Positions 1 through 10,163 are shown, counted from the stretch's first letter. The stretch: DNA of 64,000 nucleotides from Cryptomeria japonica (GCF_030272615.1 NC_081406.1:476374900-476438899); one strand, 5' to 3'. The notes: generated by a model not told the origin, from the letters alone. Program-made: numbers and translations.

Positions 1-486
1 GATGATTCTACACTGGTTGATGAGAAGGAATATCGATCAATGATTGGTAAGTTGCATTATGTAGTACATAGTAGACCAGATATTGCACATGTAGTTGGCA
101 TTACTGCAAGGTTCCAGAAAAGTCCAAGAGAATCCCACTTGGTTGTAGTCAAGAGGATTCTTAGGTATCTAAAGGGAACAGTTGACTATGGATTGTGGTA
201 CCCATACAACAATGATTTCAATCTGAAAGTGTTCACAGATGTTGATTGGGCAGGTAATGTGGATGACCATAAAAGCACAACCGGTGGTGCATTCTTTCTC
301 AGTGGTAGACTAGTCTCATGGATGAGTAAAAAGCAGAGTTGTATCTCCCAGTCTATAGTGGAAGTGGAGTATGTTGCAGCTTTCATGAACTGCACTCAGA
401 CAATTTGGATGAAGCATGTACTGGAAGGCTTCAAAATCCCTGTATCTGAACTGGTAAGTATATTCTGTGATAACACAAGTGCTATC
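1..486 (+). pseudogene. Ty1/copia pol fragment: end of RT and RNase H (upstream C1 unit)
   Basis: The frame is open from base 1 and reads as the C-terminal part of a copia polyprotein. It includes the segment after the RT palm (GKLHYVVHSRPDIAH), then RNase H with DVDWAGN, STTGG and SWMSKKQ, and EVEYVAA where EAEYVAA is usual. RNase H removes RNA from the RNA/DNA hybrid during reverse transcription in cytoplasmic particles. The frame stops abruptly at 486, where N1 has inserted, and resumes at 8128. The same gene is present uninterrupted at 31830-32528, nearly identical at the protein level, which proves the split. Upstream RT lies outside the window. The family is certain; the fragment is dead. 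Confidence 0.92.
482..486. repeat. Target-site duplication of N1, left copy (CTATC)
   Basis: CTATC here and at 8123-8127 flanks an element with TG...CA ends. Removing 487-8122 plus one copy restores the copia RNase H reading frame found at 32284-32330. Confidence 0.9.
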
Positions 487-1647
487 TGATGAATACTAAG
501 AGGGGGGGTGAATTAGTATGCCAAAAATCTTTGCACTAAAACACTTACATAGTCTAAAGATAAACAGGTAAAGCAGTCTGACAATCAAATCGGTTATCAC
601 AGGTACAAACCAAAATGCGAATAAAACATTCATCCAAAAAAGCAATACAACCATAACACAAGATATTTGACATGGAAACCCAACTGGGAAAAACCACAGT
701 GAGATGGAACTCACAAGTCACTATCTACATAATAGAAACCAGACCGGTTAAGGTCTTACAATGTCCTTCACCAGAACAAATCCTGTTAGGAATCTCAATC
801 TCTGTTAGGAGATAAGTTCAATTAAAGACTACCTTGTTAGAGGATTTTAGATTCACATGTGTGAACCACCTTGTTAGAGGATTTTACAAAGGCTTTGAGG
901 CCTACCCAGTTAAGGGCTACTGACTTGTTAAAGATGTGAGTAATCCACAAGTGTTTGATCTATCTACTAGCACAAATTGCTTGGTTAGATCCAGTATTGC
1001 TCACAGCTAATGCATTCCAGCATTACTTCAGTCTCCTCTATCTCTCTCTCAGTTACAACTTGATCTTCTCTAATAAGATCGCTCTCCACTTCCACCTTAA
1101 ACCCTAGCTCAACATAAACCCTATTCGCAACTTCTTCAACAACTCAAAAAAACCTAGACATGATGTCCTTTTAAAGGAATTTGATTTCATGTCAGTCCAA
1201 TAGGATTACATTACAATTTCCTAGGTTTAGTGAATCTAGACATACTCAGTAACATGACACAAGAATCACCGTCAATGTGTTAGCACTGTCAAACAATCGG
1301 TGGATTGGTAACTCATCATAAAATGCCGGTTGGTAACTCATCACAGAGTATTACTAGTTCATACAAAATGCCGGTTGTCGGTTTGACAAAAATGAAGACT
1401 AGTAAGAATGTGTTGTGCCACTTTGCTTCCTCGTACTACTTGTGATCTATGAACTGCTTGGGGTCGACATGCTACTTCAGATCAGGAAACACATTCTGCA
1501 AAATCACTACTAGTCTAAAGACTAGAATACAACATACTAGTTGGAACAAATACTGGTTGAGCATGAGCTCATACATATAAAGGGGATCTTAATACAAGTG
1601 TGTGTCCATCAATGACAATCACAACATAAACATCAAAAATGCCAAAA
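487..1647 (-). repeat. N1 3' LTR
   Basis: This 1161-bp repeat matches 6964-8122. On the minus strand it should begin TGTTGGCATT, but here the first bases read TTTTGGC, so the terminal TG has decayed; the other end (…CATCA) is intact. Near its start it has TTGTCATTGATGGACA, a block shared with other LTRs in this window. Relative to the 5' LTR it carries an extra segment near 1273-1295 and lacks a duplicated ACCGGTTAAGGTC block. Confidence 0.92.
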
Positions 1648-1670
1648 ATCTCCCCCTTTGGCATTGATGG
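1648..1670 (-). other. N1 polypurine tract
   Basis: On the minus strand this reads …CAAAGGGGGAGAT directly before the 3' LTR, the plus-strand priming site for reverse transcription. The 23 bases are identical to those before the C1 copia LTRs at 8586 and 32771. Confidence 0.88.
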
Positions 1671-2092
1671 CAACACTTAGGAAAATAAAATTTTGACATC
1701 TAAGTGTTTTACAACAAAAACGTGCCATTAACAAAATTGCTCCCCCTAAGCATATACACTATCCCTTAATCAATAGAGTGTATAGAAATTTTGCATTCAG
1801 AGCATAATCATTAGAGCATATAGCATATATCAAAATTTGAAAACAGATACTTCTCCCTCTGATAATCAAAATTTCAAAATTTTAAAACCATATACTTCTC
1901 CCCCTTTGCCAACAATGACAAAGTACTGCTGCAAAAACCTGCTTCCATGTATATATAAAAGAGTTTATGACAATAATTAATAATACTTGTCAAAAACCAC
2001 TTTGTAGTCCTACAAAAATTGTTTTATGGAAAGAGACCAAGACTCAAGTAGGGAGGTCACCACTTCCTTCTCTGTCTACATTTGTGATACCT
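1671..2092 (-). other. N1 3' noncoding region with extra polypurine-tract-like copies
   Basis: No ORF was recognised here. Minus-strand AGGGGGAGC, AGAGGGAGAAG and AAAGGGGGAGAAG occur near 1740, 1850 and 1895. Repeated polypurine tracts between the coding region and 3' LTR are a described feature of the Sirevirus branch of plant copia elements. Confidence 0.6.
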
Positions 2093-5000
2093 ATTCCTCC
2101 ATGGCATCTATTGTGCTCAGTTCTTGAGTGACTGTCAGGGCATCCAGGTTTAGATAGCATTTCTGGAGAATTTGCAGTCGTGGAAGTAATACCAGTTGAA
2201 GCTCCTGCAAATCCCTAGACCTTGTGCTGATCTCTTGCTCTATCTTGGCTAACTGGATCTAGAACCGATGAACGGTTTGCCCATATGCTGCAAAGGAGTC
2301 ATAAGGAGTTTTGAATGTGCTCAAGTAGGACTGTAAGTCCGTTTGAAGTTGTTGCTTCTTGGCTGGCACATCATCATAGAATAGATGAGGTTGACAAATT
2401 TTGCTGAGCAGCAAGTTTCCCTCATCCAAGGCACTCCTTATGACCTTTTGATCCTTTAGCAAATCAGTCCTAAGCTCATTTAGTTTCTTCACCAGAGCAA
2501 CATTAAGAGCCTTTTGGTGCTCTTTCTTTACATTAGCCTCAGATTCTTCTTCTAGGCTTTGCACCTGATCATCCACTATAGTACACAGAAGTTTGAGTTG
2601 TGCTAGTGATGAATCAATGTCAGGAAGATTAGTACCAGGGATTAAACCGGTAAGTGTGTCTACAGCTTCCTGAATGATGTCTTGTTCCTTTTTCCTACGA
2701 ATGATCTCAAGGCGCTCTTGAACAACCTTGATGCTTTGCATAAGCTCCAACTCACTTGTAGATTGGAGATCGATAGGACTAGAAAGATCAACCAGTGAGG
2801 GTTGACTTCCGGTTGCCTTCAGAGTCTCCAACTGAGAGCTTTTGGCCGCTTCTTGTTCCTTGGCATCTTCAACTTTCTTCTTTTCTGCTTCTCTTCTCTT
2901 CTCTTCTTCCTTGTCTTCTTCTACCTTTTTCTTCTCCTCTGCTCTTCCTTTTCTTCTTCTTCCCTCTTCTTCTTCTCTTCCTCTTCCTTTTTCTTCTCTT
3001 CCTCTTCCTTCTTCTTCTTCTCCTCTTCTTTCTTCTTCTTTTCTTCCTCTTCCTTCTTCTTCTTCTCCTCTTCTTTCTTCTTCTTTTCTTCCTCTTCCTT
3101 CTTCTTCTTCTCCTCTTCTTTCTTCTTCTTTTCTTCCTCTTCCTTCTTTCTCTTGCCACTTGTTGTGTGTCCACAGCTTGTTCACCACACCGATCAGCCT
3201 GTTGCCCCTATTCAGTTCCCTTAGAAGGTATGTCCTGAGTGACATCTTCTATATCCAGGGCATCAACATCTATGGTGTTGATTGGTTCCTCCACCAGGTT
3301 TCCTTCCTCATCAAAAACTTCATCCGATTTGGAAATAACCAGTTCCTTTTCCGCTTGGAGGTTGGCCATTCGAGCTTTGTGAGAGCTGATAGCATGGGCC
3401 ATGTATTTATGTGTATCCTTTTCTACATCATCAACTCTCCCCTCCAACAACCAGAGTCTTCTTCTCCTTGTGAAGAAGAGACCTTTATTTTAATCTAATA
3501 CATCAAATAATTTTGAATTTGAGAGTTCAGGGAAGTAATGTGCAAAAAATTTCTCCCTAATCTCTTGTTTCTTTTCAATGGCAATGAACCATTTGTTATC
3601 CAATGCTTTAAATAATGAATCCAGTGTCTGAGATTTAATCTTTGATGGTGACCGGTCATTTTTGCATAAATAAAGAATGATTTCCTATAGTACTTCATCT
3701 TTTTCTTCACTATTGAATTCATCATAATAATCAATTAAATCATGAAGTACCTTTCTCCTAATATTCTTTATTGTTCTTTGACAATGTGTCAAAGGTTTGT
3801 AAGAGGAGATATCTATATTTACCGGTGTAGATGTTGCCAATTCATTCTTCTTCACCTTCTTGGTCTGTCTAGCCTTCTTTGGCTATTCATCAGACTCAGT
3901 TTCTTTGGAGTCCAGTTCATTTTCCTTAGTCTTCCTCTTTCTTTCAAAGACTTTTGCTGGTGTTACCTCCGATTTCTTCTTTGTCGGTGACCGCTTGGTC
4001 ACTCTTGGAGTTGCAGTGGTAGCCGGTGCCGATGCTGCAGGCACTGCCTTAGCTTTCTTAGCTGTTGGTTCTTTTCCCTTCTTTACTGATGGTTCTTCAA
4101 CTGGTACAATCCTCTCCAAGTAGGTTCTAGTTCACTTCACCTTTGGATCAAGAGGTGAGGCAATAAGGGTTGAAGCATACCCTTCCAGCATGTCAAACAT
4201 GACCTCATAGCCCATAGGCTGCACTTCCTCCATTCTAGGCTCAACAACCTCCATTAGACATTTGTCCACCTGAATAGTGAAATAGATGTCATCTTCATAC
4301 TTCTTCACTATATCACTTGAGATTCGTACCCTCTAACTCATCTTTCTTCTGAACTCATCAAAGTATTTGTTCAGTACCTTAGGGTAGCCAGTTCCAATGG
4401 CTTGCACACTTTCCTTTATCTGCTTGGTTACTAGTTGGTTAGGGGACCACTGGACATCTCCTACACCAGGAAAGTAGCCTTGGAAATAGAAAAACAACCC
4501 TACCAGTAGTTGTCCAAACTTAAATTTCAGTGAATTGTCCTTTTTGATTGCCTTAAGGTTTGACAGGAGTTGCCTCTACATGTCGGTGCATAAGTCAAAT
4601 GATTTATCCTCTATAATCATCCGGTAAGTGGCATTTACCGCTGCAGTAGATACATAATTAATCCTACTGGCTGAGAATGTTCTGTAACCTATCACCATGC
4701 AGACGTATTTTACCAGTTCATCCTTGATAGGATTAACTATCATACCTCGTGAATCACTTGTCGAACTAGTGAGCTTGGTCATTTCCATTTTGCTTACCTT
4801 TCTTAGGGCTGGCACTTCCCCTATGTTGTAGAAACTGGTGACTGCATGAATTGCCTCAGGCATGATATCATGCGTTCTCTCCAAGTACATCTTGTCACCA
4901 TGGACTCTACTCAAGATGATTCTGATGTGATCCTCTATGAAGTCTTCTAGAAAATACACCGCATTATGGAGTTTCTTCTTCTCTAAGATACTGAACTCCG

Positions 5001-5216
5001 GTTTGATCCTTTTGTCCTTTCCGCAAAATAGACCTAATTGAGTATGAATGGCTAAGGACCCTAGGTCTTCTATCTTGCAATCAATATAGTCTGAAATTCC
5101 TTCTTTGACTATGACTCCAGCTGGAACTTGTGACAAAGCATTATACTTGGACTTCCTCTGAATGAAACTTTCTGACTCAATAGATGTGCTTGAATTGGTA
5201 TGAGATGCGGAAGCCA
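2093..5216 (-). pseudogene. N1 ORF B: long unassigned retroelement protein, decayed
   Basis: I chose the ATG at 5216 (MASASHTNS) because N2 has the same start (MASTSALEY) behind a similar leader. Together the frames give about 1,040 codons with several stops (one near 4576) and a frameshift around 3200. In order there is an N-terminal domain with SQVPAGVIVKEGISDYI and RIILSRVHGD; a helical stretch (LLSNLKAIKK, then FKFGQLLVGL); a basic Lys/Ala/Pro linker near 4119-3883 (TKRSPTKKKSEV); an acidic segment; a 15-residue Glu/Arg-rich tandem repeat (about 3150-2940); and a C-terminal coiled-coil domain (KICQPHLFYDD, then LQTDLQSYLSTFK). No catalytic motif is visible. The same domains occur in the same order in N2. 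It resembles neither pol nor a typical Env: there is no signal peptide or clear membrane span. Function unknown. Confidence 0.72.
2940..3150 (-). repeat. 45-bp tandem repeat coding a Glu/Arg-rich tract in ORF B
   Basis: The block starting TCCTCTTCTT recurs at 3021, 3066 and 3111, a period of exactly 45 bp (15 codons). Upstream copies are more diverged. One minus frame gives GRGRKEEERRGEEEE units and another an almost pure Lys/Arg tract. Pyrimidine bias keeps all plus frames open too, so those ORFs are shadows. Confidence 0.85.
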
Positions 5217-5686
5217 TTGTAGAGTATTTTGAGAACACAAAAAATACCTTTCAAACGCGAAATTAGGGCTTCCTATTTCTGCTTTACTTTGCTCTTTGTT
5301 GGATGCCAAATCACCACTTTAAGTTCTCCACTACCGCTTGCAAACTAGATTTGAATATTTTTCAAAGCTATCCAATTTCTTGAAATCTAAGCTCAAATCG
5401 TCTTTTCCTCGCTCGAAAATAGATAGTGAGATATGATTTGAAAAATGCATTTATACATATTTCTCACCTACCATCATTAATGCTCCTATATTAGGGCGTA
5501 AACCCTAATTTGCCTTTTTACCATTTTTGATCTTCTGCCAAACGATAGGTGTAGCATACTGGTTAAGGTCTTTTACTGGTGCTAACCGGGGGTTCGAAAG
5601 CATTTTTCCATTTGCTCCCCCTAAGCCTTTGAGGCTTAGTTTGCCGGTTCCGATATTTCCACACTAGGTGCAGAAACCAGTTCCAC
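5217..5686 (-). promoter_or_regulatory. N1 internal region with TATA box upstream of ORF B
   Basis: This spacer between ORF A and ORF B has no coding signal. On the minus strand TATAAATG (5455-5448) lies about 230 bp before the ORF B ATG, and TGGTAGGTGAGA lies just upstream of it (5473-5462). That motif closely resembles the 13-bp MYB-bound, stress-response repeat known from the tobacco copia element Tto1. Between TATA and ATG is a leader containing TTTTCGAGCGAGG. N2 has TATAAAT preceded by TGGTAGATGG at the same place. Promoter function is inferred. A polypurine-like AGGGGGAGC occurs near 5617. Confidence 0.45.
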
Positions 5687-6913
5687 CTAAAATAATACTA
5701 GTTTCTTCTTCCATATTTTCTTCATGTCTTCTTGAACTTTTTCAACATCTATTTCTCCTTCTTGAGTGACCGGTATATCATCAGATATACTTTTTCTGCT
5801 TCTGCAGAATCTTGCAATGTGACCCAGTTTGTTGCAGTGATAGCAAACAAGTCCAGGTGTTCTTCATGATCCATTGTACATGTTTCCATTCTTCCTTCTG
5901 CATGTTGCAGCAGTGTGACCATGACCATGACAGATCATACAACTTTCTCTCCATTTGGTTGCTACTTGATGACCACCGCTTCTTGACTGATGATTGAAGA
6001 CATTAAACTGGTTGTGGTTCTGGTTCATAAAAGATTCAGGACTAGTTCCTTTGGTCCTCTGAGGATATCTTCCAGTGTTATCCATTACAGACATGCATTC
6101 AAATTCTCTATGCCCAAACTTGTTGCATGCATAACAATGACCATTGAACTTATTGGATCTAGGTACATTGTTGATAAAATAAGGAAAATTATTGTAGGCT
6201 TTGCTCCTACATACATTGGCAGTGTGTCCTTCTTTAAGACAGTTAAAGAAGACAGGTTTGAATTTTTGCTTACCTTTTCCTTTGAGTGTTGGTTGCTTCT
6301 TTGATGCTTCAGCATTTGTTCTTGAGGATTCTCCTTCCTCATGTCTAGAAAAACCAAGACCATTGGTATTATTTGCCGGTCTAGATGACTCAATCTTTTG
6401 CTCTAGCCTGACTGTACTTTTGCCAAACTTAGCAAGTATTTCCTTTGACTCAAAGAGTTCTTTGGAAATAGTAGTATTTGTCTCCATAAGACTTGCATTT
6501 TCAGAGATGGCAATGTTCAGTTCTCCTTGCATGTCTTCTTTTTCCATTCTACTCCCATGAAGGTGAGCAGTTAGTGCACTAATCTCATGTTTCAACTTGG
6601 AGATCTCATGATCTCTGTCTTTTACTAGATCTTCACCTTATCTCTGGTTCTCAAGCTCTTGACTGAACCGAATAGTCAGTCCTTCCAACTCCTTTCTCAG
6701 ATTGGAGTTTGAATCATTCATCTTATTCACTTCAGCAATCATAGCTTCCATGTTAGCTTCATCTTCAGAACTACTTTCAGATAGTTCCATCAGCCTTTCT
6801 ACATGTTCAATTCTTTTTGCTTGAGATGCCTTGTATTTGACCATAAGATCATCATAGGCTTGCTCAGACTTAGTGGGTCATCGAGTAAGTTCCCTCAATG
6901 TGTATTCCCCCAT
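5687..6913 (-). pseudogene. N1 ORF A: Gag-like coiled-coil protein with four CCHC knuckles
   Basis: The ATG at 6913 (MGEYTLREL) lies 50 bp after the primer-binding site. About 407 codons follow, with three in-frame stops (after LTR, after LENQR and at 5861). The first half is a long coiled coil. A conserved GLGFSRHEEGESS stretch leads into four nucleic-acid-binding knuckles: FNCLKEGHTANVC (first Cys replaced by Phe), CYACNKFGHREFEC, CMICHGHGHTAATC and, after the last stop, CYHCNKLGHIARFC. Gag knuckles package element RNA in cytoplasmic particles. The coiled coil/GLGF/knuckle order recalls the C-terminal half of Sirevirus Gag, but the N-terminal Gag domain (like PKFNRENFGIWKDRM in C1) is absent. 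N2 ORF A has the same layout. Confidence 0.8.
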
Positions 6914-6948
6914 ATCTCATTCCAAGTGGTTAAACTTATAGAAAGTTT

Positions 6949-6963
6949 GGCTCTGATACCAAT
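6949..6963 (-). other. N1 primer-binding site (initiator tRNA-Met)
   Basis: The minus strand reads ATTGGTATCAGAGCC immediately after the 5' LTR, complementary to the 3' end of plant initiator tRNA-Met. This fixes the orientation as minus. Confidence 0.92.
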
Positions 6964-8122
6964 TGATGAATACTAAGAGGGGGGGTGAATTAGTATGCCA
7001 AAAATCTTTGCACTAAAACACTTACACAGTCTAAAGATAAACCGATAAAGCAATCTAACAATCAAACCGGTTATCACACATACAAACCAAAATGCGAATA
7101 AAACATTCACCCACAAAAGCAATACAACCATAACACAAGATATTTGACATGGAAACCCAACTGGGAAAAACCACGGTGAGATGGAACTCACAAGTCACTA
7201 TCTGTAGAATAGAAACCAGACCGGTTAAGGTCAGACCGGTTAAGGTCTTACAATGTTCTTCACCAGAATAGATCCTGTTAGGAATCTCAATCTCTGTTAG
7301 GAGATAAGTCTGATTAAAGACTACCTTGTTAGAGGATTTTAGATTCACATGTGTGAACCACCTTGATAGAGGATTTTACAAAGGCTTTGAGGCCTACCCG
7401 GTTAAGGGCTACTAACTTGTTAAAGATGTGAGTAATCAACAAGTGTTTGTTCTATCTACTAGCACAAATTGCTTGGTTAGATCCAGTATTGCTCACAGCT
7501 AATGCATTCTAGCATTACTTCAGTCTCCTCTATCTCTCTCTCAGGTACAACTCGATCTTCTCTGATAAGATCTCTCTCCACTTCCACCTTAAACCCTAGC
7601 TCAACATAAACCCTATTCACAACTTCTTCAACAACTCAAAAAACCCTAGACATGATGTCCTTTTAAAGGAATCTGATTTCATGTCAGTCCAACAGGATTA
7701 CATTACAATTTCCTAGGTTTAGTGAATCTAGACATACTCAGTAACACGACACAAGAATCACCATCAAACAATCGGTGGATTGGTAACTCATCACAAAATG
7801 TCGGTTGGTAACTCATCACAGAGTATTACCGGTTCATACAAAATGCCAATTGCCAGTTTGACAAAAATGAAGACTAGTAAGAATGTGTTGTGCCGCTTTG
7901 CTTCCTTGTACTGCTTGTGATCTGTGAACCGCTTGGGGTCGACATGCCACTTCAGACTGGGAAACACATTTTGCAAAATCACTACTAGTCTAAAGACTAG
8001 ATTACAACATACCAGTTCGAACAAATACCGGTTGAGCATGAGCTCATACATATAAAGGGGATCTTAATACAAGTGTGTGTCCATCAATGACAATCATAAC
8101 ATAAACATAAAAAATGCCAACA
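6964..8122 (-). repeat. N1 5' LTR
   Basis: This 1159-bp repeat has TGTTGGCATT…ATTCATCA ends on the minus strand. It contains TTGTCATTGATGGACA near the start, ACCGG-rich segments, AACAGG/TTAGAGG repeats, and a conserved block GTGGTTTTTCCCAGTTGGG shared with other LTRs here. A direct duplication of the AGACCGGTTAAGGTC block is present near 7220-7247. The edge facing the interior is C-rich (CACCCCCCCTCTTAG), as in copia U5 regions. Confidence 0.92.
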
Positions 8123-8127
8123 CTATC
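8123..8127. repeat. Target-site duplication of N1, right copy (CTATC)
   Basis: This is identical to 482-486; the copia frame resumes at the next base. Confidence 0.9.
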
Positions 8128-8331
8128 AATATCTCAAAGAATCTAGTTTTACATTCTAGAACCAAGCATTTGGAGCTTAAGTATCATTTCTTGAGGGAAA
8201 AGGTTCAGAATAAAGAGATTGCACTGAAACATGTTTCCAATAAGGAGCAATTAGCAGACATATTCACCAAGCCTCTCCCAAAGACTACATTTGTGCATTT
8301 AAGAGGTGAATTGGGGGTACTACCCCTTTAG
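8128..8331 (+). pseudogene. Copia RNase H C-terminus after N1 (upstream C1 unit)
   Basis: The frame continues from 486: INISKNLVLHSRTKHLELKY, then REKVQNKEIAL and the copia terminal motif EQLADIFTKPLPK, ending RGELGVLPL before a stop. The copy at 32320-32528 differs by a few residues and extends four codons further (QEVN). Confidence 0.9.
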
Positions 8332-8585
8332 GAGGTGAACTAAAAGTATTTGTTCCACATCAGTGAGGTATTGCATAGTCAATTTTTTGTTGATTGATGT
8401 GTTGAAGGACGCTACTCCTCAGGAGGAGCAACATAATGGAACAGGGATGCTTGTGCCTCCACTTTGGCATTATTGTCAAAGGGGGAGAAGGAGTGAAGTG
8501 GAAAAGATATCTATAGAAAATGGGGGAGAAGATGTGAAGTGGAGAGATATCTTTGTATATTGCCATCAATGCCAAAGGGGGAGAT
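8332..8585 (+). other. C1 3' noncoding region with repeated polypurine tracts
   Basis: Noncoding. CAAAGGGGGAGAAGGAG (near 8477), ATGGGGGAGAAGATG (near 8520) and CAAAGGGGGAGAT (8573-8585) are successive polypurine tracts. The last abuts the LTR and is the functional one by position. Multiple tracts are a Sirevirus-like trait. Confidence 0.75.
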
Positions 8586-10163
8586 TGTTGGCATTATGCG
8601 AACCGGTATAAGGACATAATGATATTGTATATTGTCATTGATGTCAATATGTGATATGTGAGAAGAGAGAACCGGCATATGTGTGAACCAGTATATATGC
8701 CAAAGTGAAGCAGTGTATTTGCTCAAGGTGAACTGGCATGTAGTTATGGGAACCGGCACATGGAAGCATTGTATAACTACCGGTTGGTAGGTAGCTTCCA
8801 CTTCAGGATTTCTAGTTGGAGTACCTCAAGCCTGTGTGACTCAATCGGTGATCTTTGTGTGATGAGTTAGCAATATAATGGAGAATAGATCGTGTTGCCA
8901 TGTAAGCCCTATGCCCGTGAAGGATCTTGCATGAAGAAGACTATTCCTATCTACCTCGGGAATGTGTGAAGTTTTTCAAATGGTGATAACGCATGATGGG
9001 TTATCAGCCGCCATGAAATCAGTGGATAATGGATGATGGAGAATGTCTTGAGATCGATTCAAGATTGTTGCATTTAATGCAGTATGATTCAATGGTCAAG
9101 ATTGAACTGCTTGAATTGCTTAACCTAACAATTTTAGGGTTTAGGGTTTTTGCTACCGACCTGTCTGTTTCCTATAAGGTCAATGTTGTGTTTCTTTCTA
9201 AGGTTGTTGCCAAAAGTTGTTTGTGTGTATCCAAGGGAAGTGATACGTGATTCTTGCCAAACTAAAGGAGATAAGAGATACTTGCAAAGTGAATGTGCAG
9301 AAGGTGAAGAGGAGCCGAAATGGATCTGCATTAGCTTTGAGTGTTGTTACCAGATCACTATAATTCTTGTTGATCTTTAACCACTTCAACAGTTGTTAAA
9401 TCCCTTAACAGGGTAGCCTTAACCGGCTCAATACAAATCCCTTAATAGGGTAGCTTTAACTGGCTTGATACATCCCTTAACAGGGTAACTCAAAGTTATT
9501 GAGTTCTGGGAAGCTATAGAGCTCTGGAGATCCTTTAGCTATTGAGTTCTTGAAATCCTCTAACAAGGTAACCCTAACTGAGTTTAACCCTTAACCGGGT
9601 ATTGTAGCTATCCTTTAATCGGGTGATCCCTAATAGGATCAGTTCCTAGTAGAACCTATTGTAATGTCTTTAACTGGACAAGGCTCCTAATAGAGTAGAC
9701 TTCTAAAGAGTTCAAAAAGTAGCTTGTGTGTATTCATTCCCACCATGGTTTTTCCTAGTTGGGTTTCCACGTGAAAAATATGTGTGTCATATGTGATGCT
9801 TTTATCTTGTGATGCTTTGTTATTAAATGTTGAGCATATGATGGTTCTGTGTTTTATGTCTGTCTATAAAACATATTGAACTAACTATTGTGAAGATCTG
9901 ATGATAGTTTACCTGTTCATGCATGAGGGTGTAATGGTACTATAGTATTAAGCTAAGAGGAAAGCTTAGTGAGTGACCGGTTTATGATTGTTTTAGTTAT
10001 TCTAGGTCTTACTGGTTGCACTCTGTTTCAACCAGTATCACTGCTTGCTAGTCATTTGGAGTATTTGTTGTCAAACCAGTTTTGGATTGTATTTTTGTCT
10101 ATACCGATTCACCACCCCCTCTCAGTACCGGTTTGGTACTATTCATTCATCATTGAATTATCA
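8586..10163 (+). repeat. C1 LTR shared by two tandem copia units
   Basis: This 1578-bp LTR (TGTTGGCATT…ATTATCA) has a polypurine tract on its left and a primer-binding site on its right. It therefore ends the upstream unit and begins the downstream one. It carries TTGTCATTGATGTCAA (8632-8647), repeats of CCCTTAACAGGGTAGC around 9400-9490, the block CACCATGGTTTTTCC near 9750, and a pyrimidine-rich CACCCCCTCTCAGTACCGG near the 3' edge. The partner LTR is 32771-34404. Confidence 0.88.

Larger units (their letters stand above)
487..8122 (-). mobile_element. N1: complete pol-less LTR retrotransposon with two ORFs
   Basis: This 7.6-kb element lies on the minus strand inside a copia RNase H gene. 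In its own orientation it has a 5' LTR (8122-6964), an initiator-Met primer-binding site, ORF A (coiled coil plus zinc knuckles, 6913-5687), an internal promoter-like region, ORF B (5216-2093, unknown), a polypurine tract and a 3' LTR (1647-487). The 5-bp TSD is intact. No RT, RNase H, protease or integrase motif occurs in any frame of the 5.3-kb interior, so it depended on another element. The two LTRs are clearly related but differ by many transitions and small indels, so the insertion is not recent. N2 at 51888 is a divergent relative with the same gene order. Confidence 0.88.

Noticed and set aside
2795-3498. Plus-strand ORFs of up to 218 codons rich in Ser/Phe/Leu
   Set aside because: They are the complement of the Glu/Arg repeat in ORF B; pyrimidine-rich repeat DNA stays open in all frames.
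5581-5606. GGGGGTTCGAAAG as a second B-box or tRNA remnant
   Set aside because: It matches only part of the B-box and has no primer site or tRNA-like context.
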